From positions 23,764,365 through 23,828,364 of the forward strand of contig JACDQD010000007.1 of the NCBI GenBank assembly GCA_019843655.1: a DNA stretch of 64,000 bases, written 5' to 3'. Source of the DNA: Lethocerus indicus (lineage: Eukaryota > Arthropoda > Insecta > Hemiptera > Belostomatidae). Position numbers and translations under genes: made by a program. Of the stretch, positions 36,886 through 47,050 are shown one piece after another. The notes beneath the pieces were generated by a model. The model was given only the letters and a program-made list of their open reading frames with translations, did no database searches and had not been told where the DNA came from. Within the stretch, counting starts at the first letter, position 1. Each line of letters begins with the position of its first letter.

Positions 36886-37242
36886 GGTGGAAAATGGACG
36901 CGACTCGCGGTTTGGACAGGATAGGCGATCGGTGAAAACTAGGTAGAGGGTGGGAAAGTTTTGGGGAGACGGGCGACCCTCGGACCCAGGTAGCCGCCGG
37001 CAATCCTCGTCCCGACCGGCGTCGCCCGTCTTCCACGGTCGGGTCGTAAACTGTTTACGAGTCGGGGGACGAGTCGACTGGGTATGATTTTTATAGGACG
37101 TCTAGTGCCTGTGGCTGTTGAACGACACCGGTGGCGATCCCCAGCCGCACCTTCCGCAGTCCCAATGTTTGATAAAATCGAAAACGGGCGTTTTGGAGCG
37201 CGCTGGTCATTTGAGAATTTGAGCGATTGTTAATAAAAAAAT

Positions 37243-37350
37243 GCCAACGGCACGTGGTGTTCCCAGGCGGTGCATCCGGGTACTAACCACGCCGACGTTT
37301 ATAGCCTCCGGTGATCGGACGAACCGGTGCTCAACGTGGTGGCCGTTGGC
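37243..37350 (-). pseudogene. Degenerate 5S copy 14, next to assembly gap
   Basis: 108 nt, same lesions as copy 13, ending one base before the run of N. The exact duplication of a damaged unit 465 bp away suggests an assembly overlap that was not merged. Confidence 0.85.
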
Positions 37351-37351
37351 C

Positions 37352-37451
37352 NNNNNNNNNNNNNNNNNNNNNNNNNNNNNNNNNNNNNNNNNNNNNNNNN
37401 NNNNNNNNNNNNNNNNNNNNNNNNNNNNNNNNNNNNNNNNNNNNNNNNNNN
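37352..37451. other. Assembly gap, 100 N
   Basis: Exactly 100 N, the conventional length for a gap of unknown size. The array is therefore not closed and its copy number here is a minimum. Confidence 1.
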
Positions 37452-37793
37452 CGACGCGGTTTGGACAGGATAGGCGATCGGTGAAAACTAGAGTAGAGGG
37501 TGGGAAAGTTTTCAGGAGACGGGCGACCTCGGACCCAGGTAGCCGCCGGCAACTCGTCCTGACTGGCGTCGCCCGCCCTCTGTCCCACGGTCGGGTCGTA
37601 AACTGTTTACGAGTCGGGGACGGGTCGACTGGGTATGATTTTATAGGACGTCTAGTGCCTGTGGCTGTTGAACGACACCGGTGGCGATCCCCAGCCGCAC
37701 CTTCCGCGGTCCCAATGTTTGATAAAATCGAAAACGGGCGTTTTGGAGCGCGCTGGTCATTTGAGAATTTGAGCGATTGTTAATAAATAAAAT

Positions 37794-37911
37794 GCCAACG
37801 GCACGTGGTGTTCCCAGGCGGTCACCCATCCGGGTACTAACCACGCCCGACGTTGCTTAACTTCGGTGATCGGACGAGAACCGGTGCTTTCAACGTGGTA
37901 TGGCCGTTGGC
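37794..37911 (-). rRNA. 5S rRNA: 5S rRNA copy 15
   Basis: Full length, 118 nt; T4. First copy to the right of the gap. Confidence 0.95.
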
Positions 37912-38270
37912 GGTGGAAAATGGACGCGACTCGCGGTTTGGACAGGATAGGCGATCGGTGAAAACTAGAGTAGAGGTGGAAAGTTTTCAGGAGACGGGCG
38001 ACCCGACCCAGGTAGCCGCCGGCAATCCTCGTCCCGACTGGCGTCGCCCGCCCTCTGTCCCACGGTCGGGTCGTAAACTGTTTACGAGTCGGGGACGGGT
38101 CGACTGGGTATGATTTTATAGGACGTCTAGTGCCTGTGGCTGCTGGAACGACACCGGTGGCGATCCCCAGCCGCACCTTCCGCGGTCCCAATGTTTGATA
38201 AAAATCGAAAACGGGCGTTTTGGAGCGCGCTGGTCATTTGAGAATTTGAGCGATTGTTAATAAATAAAAT

Positions 38271-38385
38271 GCGGCACGTGGTGTTCCCAGGCGGTCACCC
38301 ATCCGGGTACTAACCACGCCCGACGTTGCTTAACTTCGGTGATCGGACGAGAACCGGTGCTTTTAACGTGGGTATGGCTGCTGGC
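38271..38385 (-). rRNA. 5S rRNA: 5S rRNA copy 16, damaged
   Basis: 115 nt; CCAAC is lost at the 3' end, and base changes (TTTTAACGTGGG, GGCTGCTGGC) break helix I. Confidence 0.8.
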
Positions 38386-38741
38386 GGTGGAAATGGACGC
38401 GACTCGCGGTTTGGACAGGATAGGCGATCGGTGAAAACCAGAGAGGGGTGGGAAAGTTTTCAGGAGACGGGCGACCTCGACCCAGGTAGCCGCCGGCAAT
38501 CCTCGTCCCGACTGGCGTCGCCCGCCCTCTGTCCCACGGTCGGGTCAAACTGTTTACGAGTCGGGGACGGGTCGACTGGGTATGATTTTATAGGACGTCT
38601 AGTGCCTGTGGCTGCTGAACGACACCGGTGGCGATCCCCAGCCGCACCTTCCGCGGTCCCAATGTTTGATAAAAATCGAAAACGGGCGTTTTGGAGCGCG
38701 CTGGTCATTTGAGAATTTGAGCGATTGTTAATAAATAAAAT

Positions 38742-38855
38742 GCCAACGGCACGTGGTGTTCCCAGGCGGTCACCCATCCGGTACTAACCACGCCCGACGT
38801 TGCTTAACTTCGGTGATCGGACGAGAACCGGTGTCAACGTGGCATGGCCGTTGGC
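38742..38855 (-). rRNA. 5S rRNA: 5S rRNA copy 17, damaged
   Basis: 114 nt; one G is missing from CCGGGTACT, bases are lost from GCTTTC, and GTATGG reads GCATGG. Confidence 0.8.
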
Positions 38856-39213
38856 GGTGGAAATGGACGCGACTCGCGGTTTGGACAGGATAGGCGATCG
38901 GTGAAAACTAGAGTAGGGGTGGGAAAGTTTTCAGGAGACGGGCGACCTCGACCCAGGTAGCCGCCGGCAATCCTCGTCCCGACTGGCGTCGCCCGCCCCT
39001 CTGTCCCACGGTCGGTCGTAAACTGTTTACGAGTCGGGGACGGGTCGACTGGGTATGATTTTATAGGACGTCTAGTGCCTGTGGCTGTTGAACGACACCG
39101 GTGGCGATCCCCAGCCGCACCTTCCGCGGTCCCAATGTTTGATAAAAATCGAAAACGGCGTTTTGGAGCGCGCTGGTCATTTGAGAATTTGAGCGATTGT
39201 TAATAAATAAAAT

Positions 39214-39328
39214 GCCAACGGCACGTGGTGTTCCCAGGCGGTCACCCATCCGGTACTAACCACGCCCGACGTTGCTTAACTTCGGTGATCGGACGAGAAC
39301 CGGTGCTTTCAACGTGGCAGCCGTTGGC
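39214..39328 (-). rRNA. 5S rRNA: 5S rRNA copy 18, damaged
   Basis: 115 nt; it lacks one G in CCGGGTACT, and GGTATGG reads GGCAG. Confidence 0.8.
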
Positions 39329-39689
39329 GGTGGAAATGGACGCGACTCGCGGTTTGGACAGGATAGGCGATCGGTGAAAACTAGTAGAGGGGTGGAAAGT
39401 TTTCAGGAGACGGGCGACCCTCGACCCAGGTAGCCGCCGGCAATCCTCGTCCCGACTGGCGTCGCCCGCCCTCTGTCCCACGGTCGGGTCGTAAACTGTT
39501 TACGAGTCGGGGACGGGTCGACTGGGTATGATTTTTATAGGACGTCTAGTGCCTGTGGCTGTTGAACGACACCGGTGGCGATCCCCAGCCGCACCTTCCG
39601 CGGTCCCAATGTTTGATAAAAATCGAAAACGGGCGTTTTGGAGCGCGCTGGTCATTTGAGAATTTGAGCGATTGTTAATAAATAAAAAT

Positions 39690-39807
39690 GCCAACGGCAC
39701 GTGGTGTTCCCAGGCGGTCACCCATCCGGGTACTAACCACGCCCGACGTTGCTTAACTTCGGTGATCGGACGAGAACCGGTGCTTTCAACGTGGTATGGC
39801 CGTTGGC
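39690..39807 (-). rRNA. 5S rRNA: 5S rRNA copy 19
   Basis: Full length, 118 nt; T5. Confidence 0.95.
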
Positions 39808-40157
39808 GGTGGAAAATGGACGCGACTCGCGGTTTGACAGGATAGGCGATCGGTGAAAACTAGAGTAGAGGGGTGGAAAGTTTTCAGGAGACGGGCGACC
39901 TCGACCCAGGTAGCCGCCGGCAATCCTCGTCCCGACCGCGTCGCCCCCTGTCCCACGGTCGGGTCGTAAACTGTTTACGAGTCGGGGACGGGTCGACTGG
40001 GATTTTTATAGGACGTCTAGTGCCTGTGGCTGCTTGAACGACACCGGTGGCGATCCCCAGCCGCACCTTCCGCGGTCCCAATGTTTGATAAAATCGAAAA
40101 CGGGCGTGGAGCGCGCTGGTCATTTGAGAATTTGAGCGATTGTTAATAAATAAAAAT

Positions 40158-40275
40158 GCCAACGGCACGTGGTGTTCCCAGGCGGTCACCCATCCGGGTA
40201 CTAACCACGCCCGACGTTGCTTAACTTCGGTGATCGGACGAGAACCGGTGCTTTCAACGTGGTATGGCCGTTGGC
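40158..40275 (-). rRNA. 5S rRNA: 5S rRNA copy 20
   Basis: Full length, 118 nt; T5. Confidence 0.95.
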
Positions 40276-40644
40276 GGTGGAAAATGGACGCGACTCGCGG
40301 TTTGGACAGGATAGGCGATCGGTGAAAACTAGAGTAGAGGGGTGGGAAAGTTTTCAGGGAGACGGGCGACCCTCGGACCCAGGTAGCCGCCGGCAATCCT
40401 CGTCCCGACCGGCGTCGCCCGCCCCTCTGTCCCACGGTCGGGTCGTAAACTGTTTACGAGTCGGGGGACGGGTCGACTGGGTATGATTTTTATAGGACGC
40501 CTAGTGCCTGTGGCTGTTGAACGACACCGGTGGCGATCCCCAGCCGCACCTTCCGCGGTCCCAATGTTTGATAAAAATCGAAAACGGGCGTTTTGGAGCG
40601 CGCTGGTCATTTGAGAATTTGAGCGATTGTTAATAAATAAAAAT

Positions 40645-40686
40645 GCCAACGGCACGTGGTGTTCCCAGGCGGTCACCCATCCGGGT
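40645..40686 (-). pseudogene. Truncated 5S copy 21
   Basis: Only the 3' 42 nt remain. The sequence jumps from CCGGGT in the gene to GGTGGAAAATGG just upstream of it, removing about 76 bp with GGT at both break points. Box A and the 5' half are lost. The flanking units are clean, so this looks like a real deletion. Confidence 0.9.
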
Positions 40687-41055
40687 GGTGGAAAATGGAC
40701 GCGACTCGCGGTTTGGACAGGATAGGCGATCGGTGAAAACTAGAGTAGAGGGGTGGGAAAGTTTTCAGGGAGACGGGCGACCCTCGGACCCAGGTAGCCG
40801 CCGGCAATCCTCGTCCCGACCGGCGTCGCCCGCCCCTCTGTCCCACGGTCGGGTCGTAAACTGTTTACGAGTCGGGGGACGGGTCGACTGGGTATGATTT
40901 TTATAGGACGTCTAGTGCCTGTGGCTGTTGAACGACACCGGTGGCGATCCCCAGCCGCACCTTCCGCGGTCCCAATGTTTGATAAAAATCGAAAACGGGC
41001 GTTTTGGAGCGCGCTGGTCATTTGAGAATTTGAGCGATTGTTAATAAATAAAAAT

Positions 41056-41171
41056 GCCAACGGCACGTGGTGTTCCCAGGCGGTCACCCATCCGGGTACT
41101 AACCACGCCCGACGTTGCTTAACTTCGGTGATCGGACGAGAACCGGTGCTTAACGTGGTATGGCCGTTGGC
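41056..41171 (-). rRNA. 5S rRNA: 5S rRNA copy 22, 2-nt deletion
   Basis: 116 nt; TC is missing from GCTTTCAACG. Confidence 0.85.
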
Positions 41172-41529
41172 GGTGGAAAATGGACGCGACTCGCGGTTTG
41201 ACAGGATAGGCGATCGGTGAAAACTAGAGTAGAGGGGTGAAAGTTTTCAGGAGACGGGCGACCTCGACCCAGGTAGCCGCCGGCAATCCTCGTCCGACTG
41301 GCGTCGCCCGCCCCTCTGTCCCACGGTCGGGTCGTAAACTGTTTACGAGTCGGGGACGGGTCGACTGGGTATGATTTTATAGGACGCCTAGTGCCTGTGG
41401 CTGTTGAACGACACCGGTGGCGATCCCCAGCCGCACCTTCCGCGGTCCCAATGTTTGATAAAATCGAAAACGGGCGTTTTGGAGCGCGCTGGTCATTTGA
41501 GAATTTGAGCGATTGTTAATAAATAAAAT

Positions 41530-41643
41530 GCCAACGGCACGTGGTGTTCCCAGGCGGTCACCCATCCGGGTACTAACCACGCCCGACGTTGCTTAACTTC
41601 GGTGATCGGACGAGAACCGGTGCTTAACGTGGTATACGTTGGC
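41530..41643 (-). rRNA. 5S rRNA: 5S rRNA copy 23, damaged
   Basis: 114 nt; losses in GCTTTC and in GTATGGCCG near the 5' end. Confidence 0.8.
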
Positions 41644-42001
41644 GGTGGAAAATGGACGCGACTCGCGGTTTGGACAGGATAGGCGATCGGTGAAAACTAG
41701 AGTAGAGGGGTGGGAAAGTTTTCAGGGAGACGGGCGACCCTCGGACCCAGGTAGCCGCCGGCAATCCTCGTCCCGACTGGCGTCGCCCGCCCCTCTGTCC
41801 CACGGTCGGCCGTAAACTGTTTACGAGTCGGGGACGGGTCGACTGGTATGATTTTATAGGACGTCTAGCGCCTGTGGCTGCTGAACGACACCGGTGGCGA
41901 TCCCCAGCACCTTCCGCGGTCCCAATGTTTGATAAAAATCGAAAACGGGCGTTTGGAGCGCGCTGGTCATTTGAGAATTTGAGCGATTGTTAATAAAAAA
42001 T

Positions 42002-42119
42002 GCCAACGGCACGTGGTGTTCTCAGGCGGTCACCCATCCGGGTACTAACCACGCCCGACGTTGCTTAACTTCGGTGATCGGACGAGAACCGGTGCTTTCA
42101 ACGTGGTATGGCCGTTGGC
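42002..42119 (-). rRNA. 5S rRNA: 5S rRNA copy 24, one substitution
   Basis: 118 nt; the + strand reads TTCTCAGG where others read TTCCCAGG, a change in box C. T6 terminator. Confidence 0.92.
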
Positions 42120-42479
42120 GGTGGAAAATGACGCGACTCGCGGTTTGGACAGGATAGGCGATCGGTGAAAACTAGAGTAGAGGGTGGGAAAGTTTCCAGG
42201 AGACGGGCGACCTCGACCCAGGTAGCCGCCGGCAATCCCGTCCCGACTGGCGTCGCCCGCCCTCTGTCCCACGGTCGGGTCGTAAACTGTTTACGAGTCG
42301 GGGACGGGTCGACTGGGTATGATTTTTATAGGACGTCTAGTGCCTGTGGCTGCTGAACGACACCGGTGGCGATCCCCAGCCGCACCTTCCGCGGTCCCAA
42401 TGTTTGATAAAAATCGAAAACGGGCGTTTTGGAGCGCGCTGGTCATTTGAGAATTTGAGCGATTGTTAATAAATAAAAT

Positions 42480-42596
42480 GCCAACGGCACGTGGTGTTCC
42501 CAGGCGGTCACCCATCCGGGTACTAACCACGCCCGACGTTGCTTAACTTCGGTGATCGGACGAGAACCGGTGCTTTCAACGTGGCTGGCCGTTGGC
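42480..42596 (-). rRNA. 5S rRNA: 5S rRNA copy 25, damaged
   Basis: 117 nt; GGTATGGCC reads GGCTGGCC. The spacer next to it carries a duplicated GCGGTTT. Confidence 0.85.
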
Positions 42597-42978
42597 GGGA
42601 AAATGGACGCGACTCGCGGTTTGCGGTTTGACAGGATAGGCGATCGGTGAAAATAGAGAGGGGTGGGAAAGTTTTCAGGAGACAGAGGCGACCCGGACCA
42701 GGTAGCGACCCAGGTAGCCTCGCCGGCAATCCTCGTCCCGACTGGCGTCGCCCGCCCCTCTGTCCCACGGTCGGGTCGTAAACTGTTTACGAGAGTCGGG
42801 GACGGGTCGACTGGGTATGATTTTTATAGGACGTCTAGTGCCTGTGGCTGCTGAACGACACCGGTGGCGATCCCCAGCCGCACCTTCCGCGGTCCCAATG
42901 TTTGATAAAAATCGAAAACGGGCGTTTTGGAGCGCGCTGGTCATTTGAGAATTTGAGCGATTGTTAATAAATAAAAAT

Positions 42979-43148
42979 GCCAACGCCCGACACGTGGTGT
43001 TCCGCAGGCGGTCAGAGAGGGTGGGAAAGTTTTGGAGACCCATCCGGGTACTAACCACGCCCGACGTTGCTTAATGTTTGATAAAAATCTTCGGTGCCAT
43101 CTAACCACGGACGTTGAACCGGTGCTTTAACGTGGTATGGCCGTTGGC
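42979..43148 (-). pseudogene. Scrambled 5S copy 26
   Basis: 170 bp of 5S gene interleaved with pieces of its own spacer: GAGAGGGTGGGAAAGTTTTG and AATGTTTGATAAAAATC lie inside the gene. No simple deletion or insertion explains it. Confidence 0.85.
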
Positions 43149-43512
43149 GGTGGAAAATGACGACTCCGCGGTTTGACAGGATAGGCGATCGGCGAAAATT
43201 CGGGAGTAGAGGGGTGGAAAGTTTTCAGGAGACGGGCGACCTCTCGACCCAGGTAGCCGCCGGCAATCCTCGTCCCGACTGGCGTCGCTCCGCCCTCTGT
43301 CCCACGGTCGGGTCGTAAACTGTTTACGAGTCGGGGACGGTCGACTGGGTATGATTTTTATAGGACGTCTAGTGCCTGTGGCTGCTGAACGACACCGGTG
43401 GCGATCCCCAGCCGCACCTTCCGCGGTCCCAATGTTTGATAAAAATCGAAAACGGGCGTTTTGGAGCGCGCTGGTCATTTGAGAATTTGAGCGATTGTTA
43501 ATAAATAAAAAT

Positions 43513-43630
43513 GCCAACGGCACGTGGTGTTCCCAGGCGGTCACCCATCCGGGTACTAACCACGCCCGACGTTGCTTAACTTCGGTGATCGGACGAGAAC
43601 CGGTGCTTTCAACGTGGTATGGCCGTTGGC
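43513..43630 (-). rRNA. 5S rRNA: 5S rRNA copy 27
   Basis: Full length, 118 nt; T5. Confidence 0.95.
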
Positions 43631-43985
43631 GGTGGAAAATGGACGCGACTCGCGGTTTGGACAGGATAGGCGATCGGTGAAAACTAGAGTAGAGGGCCCG
43701 GAAAGGGAGACGGGCGACCCGACCCAGGTAGCCGCCGGCAACTCGTCCCGACTGGCGTCGCCCGCCCCTCTGTCCCACGGTCGGGTCGTAAACTGTTTAC
43801 GAGTCGGGGACGGGTCGACTGGGTATGATTTTATAGGACGTCTAGTGCCTGTGGCTGCTGAACGACACCGGTGGCGATCCCCAGCCGCACCTTCCGCGGT
43901 CCCAATGTTTGATAAAAATCGAAAACGGGCGTTTTGGAGCGCGCTGGTCATTTGAGAATTTGAGCGATTGTTAATAAATAAAAAT

Positions 43986-44102
43986 GCCAACGGCACGTGG
44001 TGTTCCCAGGCGGTCACCCATCCGGGTACTAACCACGCCCGACGTTGCTTAACTTCGGTGATCGGACGAGAACCGGTGCTTCAACGTGGTATGGCCGTTG
44101 GC
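43986..44102 (-). rRNA. 5S rRNA: 5S rRNA copy 28, 1-nt deletion
   Basis: 117 nt; one T is missing from GCTTTCAACG. Confidence 0.88.
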
Positions 44103-44458
44103 GGTGGAATGGACGCGACTCGCGGTTTGGACAGGATAGGCGATCGGTGAAACCAGAGAGGGGTGAAAGTTTTCAGGAGACGGGCGACCCTCGACCCAGG
44201 TAGCCGCCGGCAATCCTCGTCCGACTGGCGTCGCCCGCCCTCTGTCCCACGGTCGGGTCGTAAACTGTTTACGAGTCGGGGACGGGTCGACTGGGTATGA
44301 TTTTTATAGGACGTCTAGTGCCTGTGGCTGTTGAACGACACCGGTGGCGATCCCCAGCCGCACCTTCCGCGGTCCCAATGTTTGATAAAAATCGAAAACG
44401 GGCGTTTTGGAGCGCGCTGGTCATTTGAGAATTTGAGCGATTGTTAATAAATAAAAAT

Positions 44459-44789
44459 GCCAACGGCACGTGGTGTTCCCAGTGTTCCCAGGCGGTCACC
44501 CATCCGGCTGGTACTAACCACGAGTAGAGGGGTGGGAAAGTTTTCCCGACGTTGCCCGACTTAACTGTTCGGTGATCGGACGAGAACCGGTGCTTTCAAC
44601 GAAAACGTGGTTTGAGCGATTGTTAATAAACTGTTCCCAGGCGGTCACCCATCCGGTCATTTGAGAATTGAGCGATTGTTAATTTAGCGATGCCAACGGC
44701 ACGGGTGTTCCCAGGCGGTCACCCAGAGGGGTGGGACTAACCACAGGAGACCCAACATTGCTTAACTAGCCGCCGGCATGGCCGTTGGC
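44459..44789 (-). pseudogene. Scrambled 5S region, copy 29
   Basis: Shuffled 5S and spacer words with repeats: TGTTCCCAG three times, GAGCGATTGTTAAT twice, GAGGGGTGGG twice. It holds parts of at least two gene copies (starts at 44459 and 44692) but no intact one. Confidence 0.85.
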
Positions 44790-45136
44790 GGTGGAAAATG
44801 GACGCGACTCGCGGTTTGGACAGGATAGGCGATCGGTGAAAACTAGAGTAGAGGGGTGGGAAAGTTTTCAGGAGACGGGCGACCCTCGGACCCAGGTAGC
44901 CGCCGGCAATCCTCGTCCCGACCGGCGTCGCCCGCCCCTCTGTCCCACGGTCGGGTCGTAAACTGTTTACGAGTCGGGGGACGGGTCGACTGGGTATGAT
45001 TTTTATAGGACGTCTAGTGCCTGTGGCTGTTGAACGACACCGGTGGCGATCCCCAGCCGCACCTTCCGCGGTCCCAATGTTTGATAAAAATCGAAAACGG
45101 GCGTTTTGGAGCGCGCTGGTCATTTGAGAATTTGAG

Positions 45137-45239
45137 CCCAACGGCACGTGGTGTTCCCAGGCGGTCACCCATCCGGGTACCCACGCCCGACAACTTCGGT
45201 GATCGGACGAGAACCGGTCAACGTGGTATGGCCGTTGGC
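45137..45239 (-). pseudogene. Deleted 5S copy 30
   Basis: 103 nt; missing TAA in GTACTAACC, GTTGCTT before box A and GCTTT. The terminator-side spacer (ATTGTTAATAAATAAAAATG) is also lost. Confidence 0.85.
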
Positions 45240-45540
45240 GGTGGAAATGTCGCGGTTTGGACAGGATAGGCGATCGAGCCGGGCGACCCTCGGACCCAGG
45301 TAGCCGCCGGCAATCCTCGTCCCGACCGGCGTCGCCCGCCCCTCTGTCCCACGGTCGGGTCGTAAACTGTTTACGAGTCGGGGGACGGGTCGACTGGGTA
45401 TGATTTTTATAGGACGTCTAGTGCCTGTGGCTGTTGAACGACACCGGTGGCGATCCCCAGCCGCACCTTCCGCGGTCCCAATGTTTGATAAAAATCGAAA
45501 ACGGGCGTTTTGGAGCGCGCTGGTCATTTGAGAATTTGAG

Positions 45541-45651
45541 CCCAACGGCACGTGGTGTTCCCAGGCGGTCACCCATCCGGTACTAACCACGCCCGACGTT
45601 GCTTAACTTCGGTGATCGGACGAGAACCGGTGCTTAACGTGGTACGTTGGC
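45541..45651 (-). pseudogene. Deleted 5S copy 31
   Basis: 111 nt, lacking the T-run terminator like copy 30, one G of CCGGGT, and bases near the 5' end (GGTACGTTGGC). Confidence 0.8.
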
Positions 45652-46009
45652 GGTGGAAATGGACGCGACTCGCGGTTTGGACAGGATAGGCGATCGGTGA
45701 AAACTAGAGTAGAGGGGTGGGAAAGTTTTCAGGGAGACGGGCGACCCTCGGACCGAGGTAGCCGCCGGCAATCCTCGTCCCGACCGGCGTCGCCCGCCCC
45801 TCTGTCCCACGGTCGGGTCGTAAACTGTTTACGAGTCGGGGACGGGTCGACTGGGTATGATTTTATAGGACGTCTAGTGCCTGTGAACGACACCGGTGGC
45901 GATCCCCAGCCGCACCTTCCGCGGTCCCAATGTTTGATAAAATCGAAAACGGGCGTTTTGGAGCGCGCTGGTCATTTGAGAATTTGAGCGATTGTTAATA
46001 AATAAAAAT

Positions 46010-46128
46010 GCCAACGGCACGTGGTGTTCCCAGGCGGTCACCCATCCGGGTACTAACCACGCCCGACGTTGCTTAACTTCGGTGATCGGACGAGAACCGG
46101 TGCTTTAACGTGGCATATGGCCGTTGGC
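46010..46128 (-). rRNA. 5S rRNA: 5S rRNA copy 32, small changes
   Basis: 119 nt; GTGGTATGG reads GTGGCATATGG and one C is missing from TTTCAACG. T5 terminator. Confidence 0.85.
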
Positions 46129-46494
46129 GGTGGAAAATGGACGCGACTCGCGGTTTGGACAGGATAGGCGATCGGTGAAAACTAGAGTAGAGGGGTGGGA
46201 AAGTTTTCAGGAGACGGGCGACCCTCGGACCCAGGTAGCCGCCGGCAATCCTCGTCCCGACTGGCGTCGCCCGCCCCTCTGTCCCACGGTCGGGTCGTAA
46301 ACTGTTTACGAGTCGGGGACGGGTCGACTGGGTATGATTTTATAGGACGTCTAGTGCCTGTGGCTGTTGAACGACACCGGTGGCGATCCCCAGCCGCACC
46401 TTCCGCGGTCCCAATGTTTGATAAAAATCGAAAACGGGCGTTTTGGAGCGCGCTGGTCATTTGAGAATTTGAGCGATTGTTAATAAATAAAAAT

Positions 46495-46606
46495 GCCAAC
46501 GGCACGTGGTGTTCCCAGGCGGTCACCCATCCGGGTACTAACCACGCCCGACGTTGCTTAACTTCGGTGATCGGACGAGAACCGGTGCTTTCAACGTGGT
46601 ATGGCC
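46495..46606 (-). pseudogene. 5S copy 33, interrupted by retrotransposon copy 1
   Basis: Nucleotides 7-118 of the gene; the first six (GCCAAC) are replaced by the retrotransposon 3' end. The internal control region is intact. The missing 5' end lies across the element at 51164-51181. Confidence 0.95.
46595..46606. repeat. Target site duplication, copy 1, left
   Basis: CGTGGTATGGCC, repeated at 51164-51175 on the other side of the element. Confidence 0.9.
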
Positions 46607-47050
46607 AATTAATTTCAATTTCCAAATGTTTTTATTTCTTTTAATTGTTACACTATGTTGAAATAGGTACATTTGATTATATTGTTAAGTATACTGGCCC
46701 GGGGGCCTTACTACTAATTTGTACATAATTATTATTTTTATCTTTAGTTACATGACTTACTTGCTATATATTATATAATTTTTGTTCGGGAAAATGTCTG
46801 TTTAAAAACCCGAAGACTTTGGTTACACTCCACTTCACTTTACACTACGCGCATTCTCACACTCTAGCACGCACACACACACACACATTCACACACAAGC
46901 ACTGAACACGTTAATTGACGTCGGTACGATGACACGAAACTTGATGTTGTGTTTCTCGTTCACTTGAGGCACTCGTCGGGGTTATTTGATGGCCTGCATA
47001 TTTAACCCCGTGCGTGATCACTTACACACTGGAACTGTTTTGATTACTAT

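Noticed and set aside
30722..46606. CRISPR-like array
   Set aside because: Units are far too long (484 bp), there are no short direct repeats with unique spacers, and the repeated part is a 5S rRNA gene.
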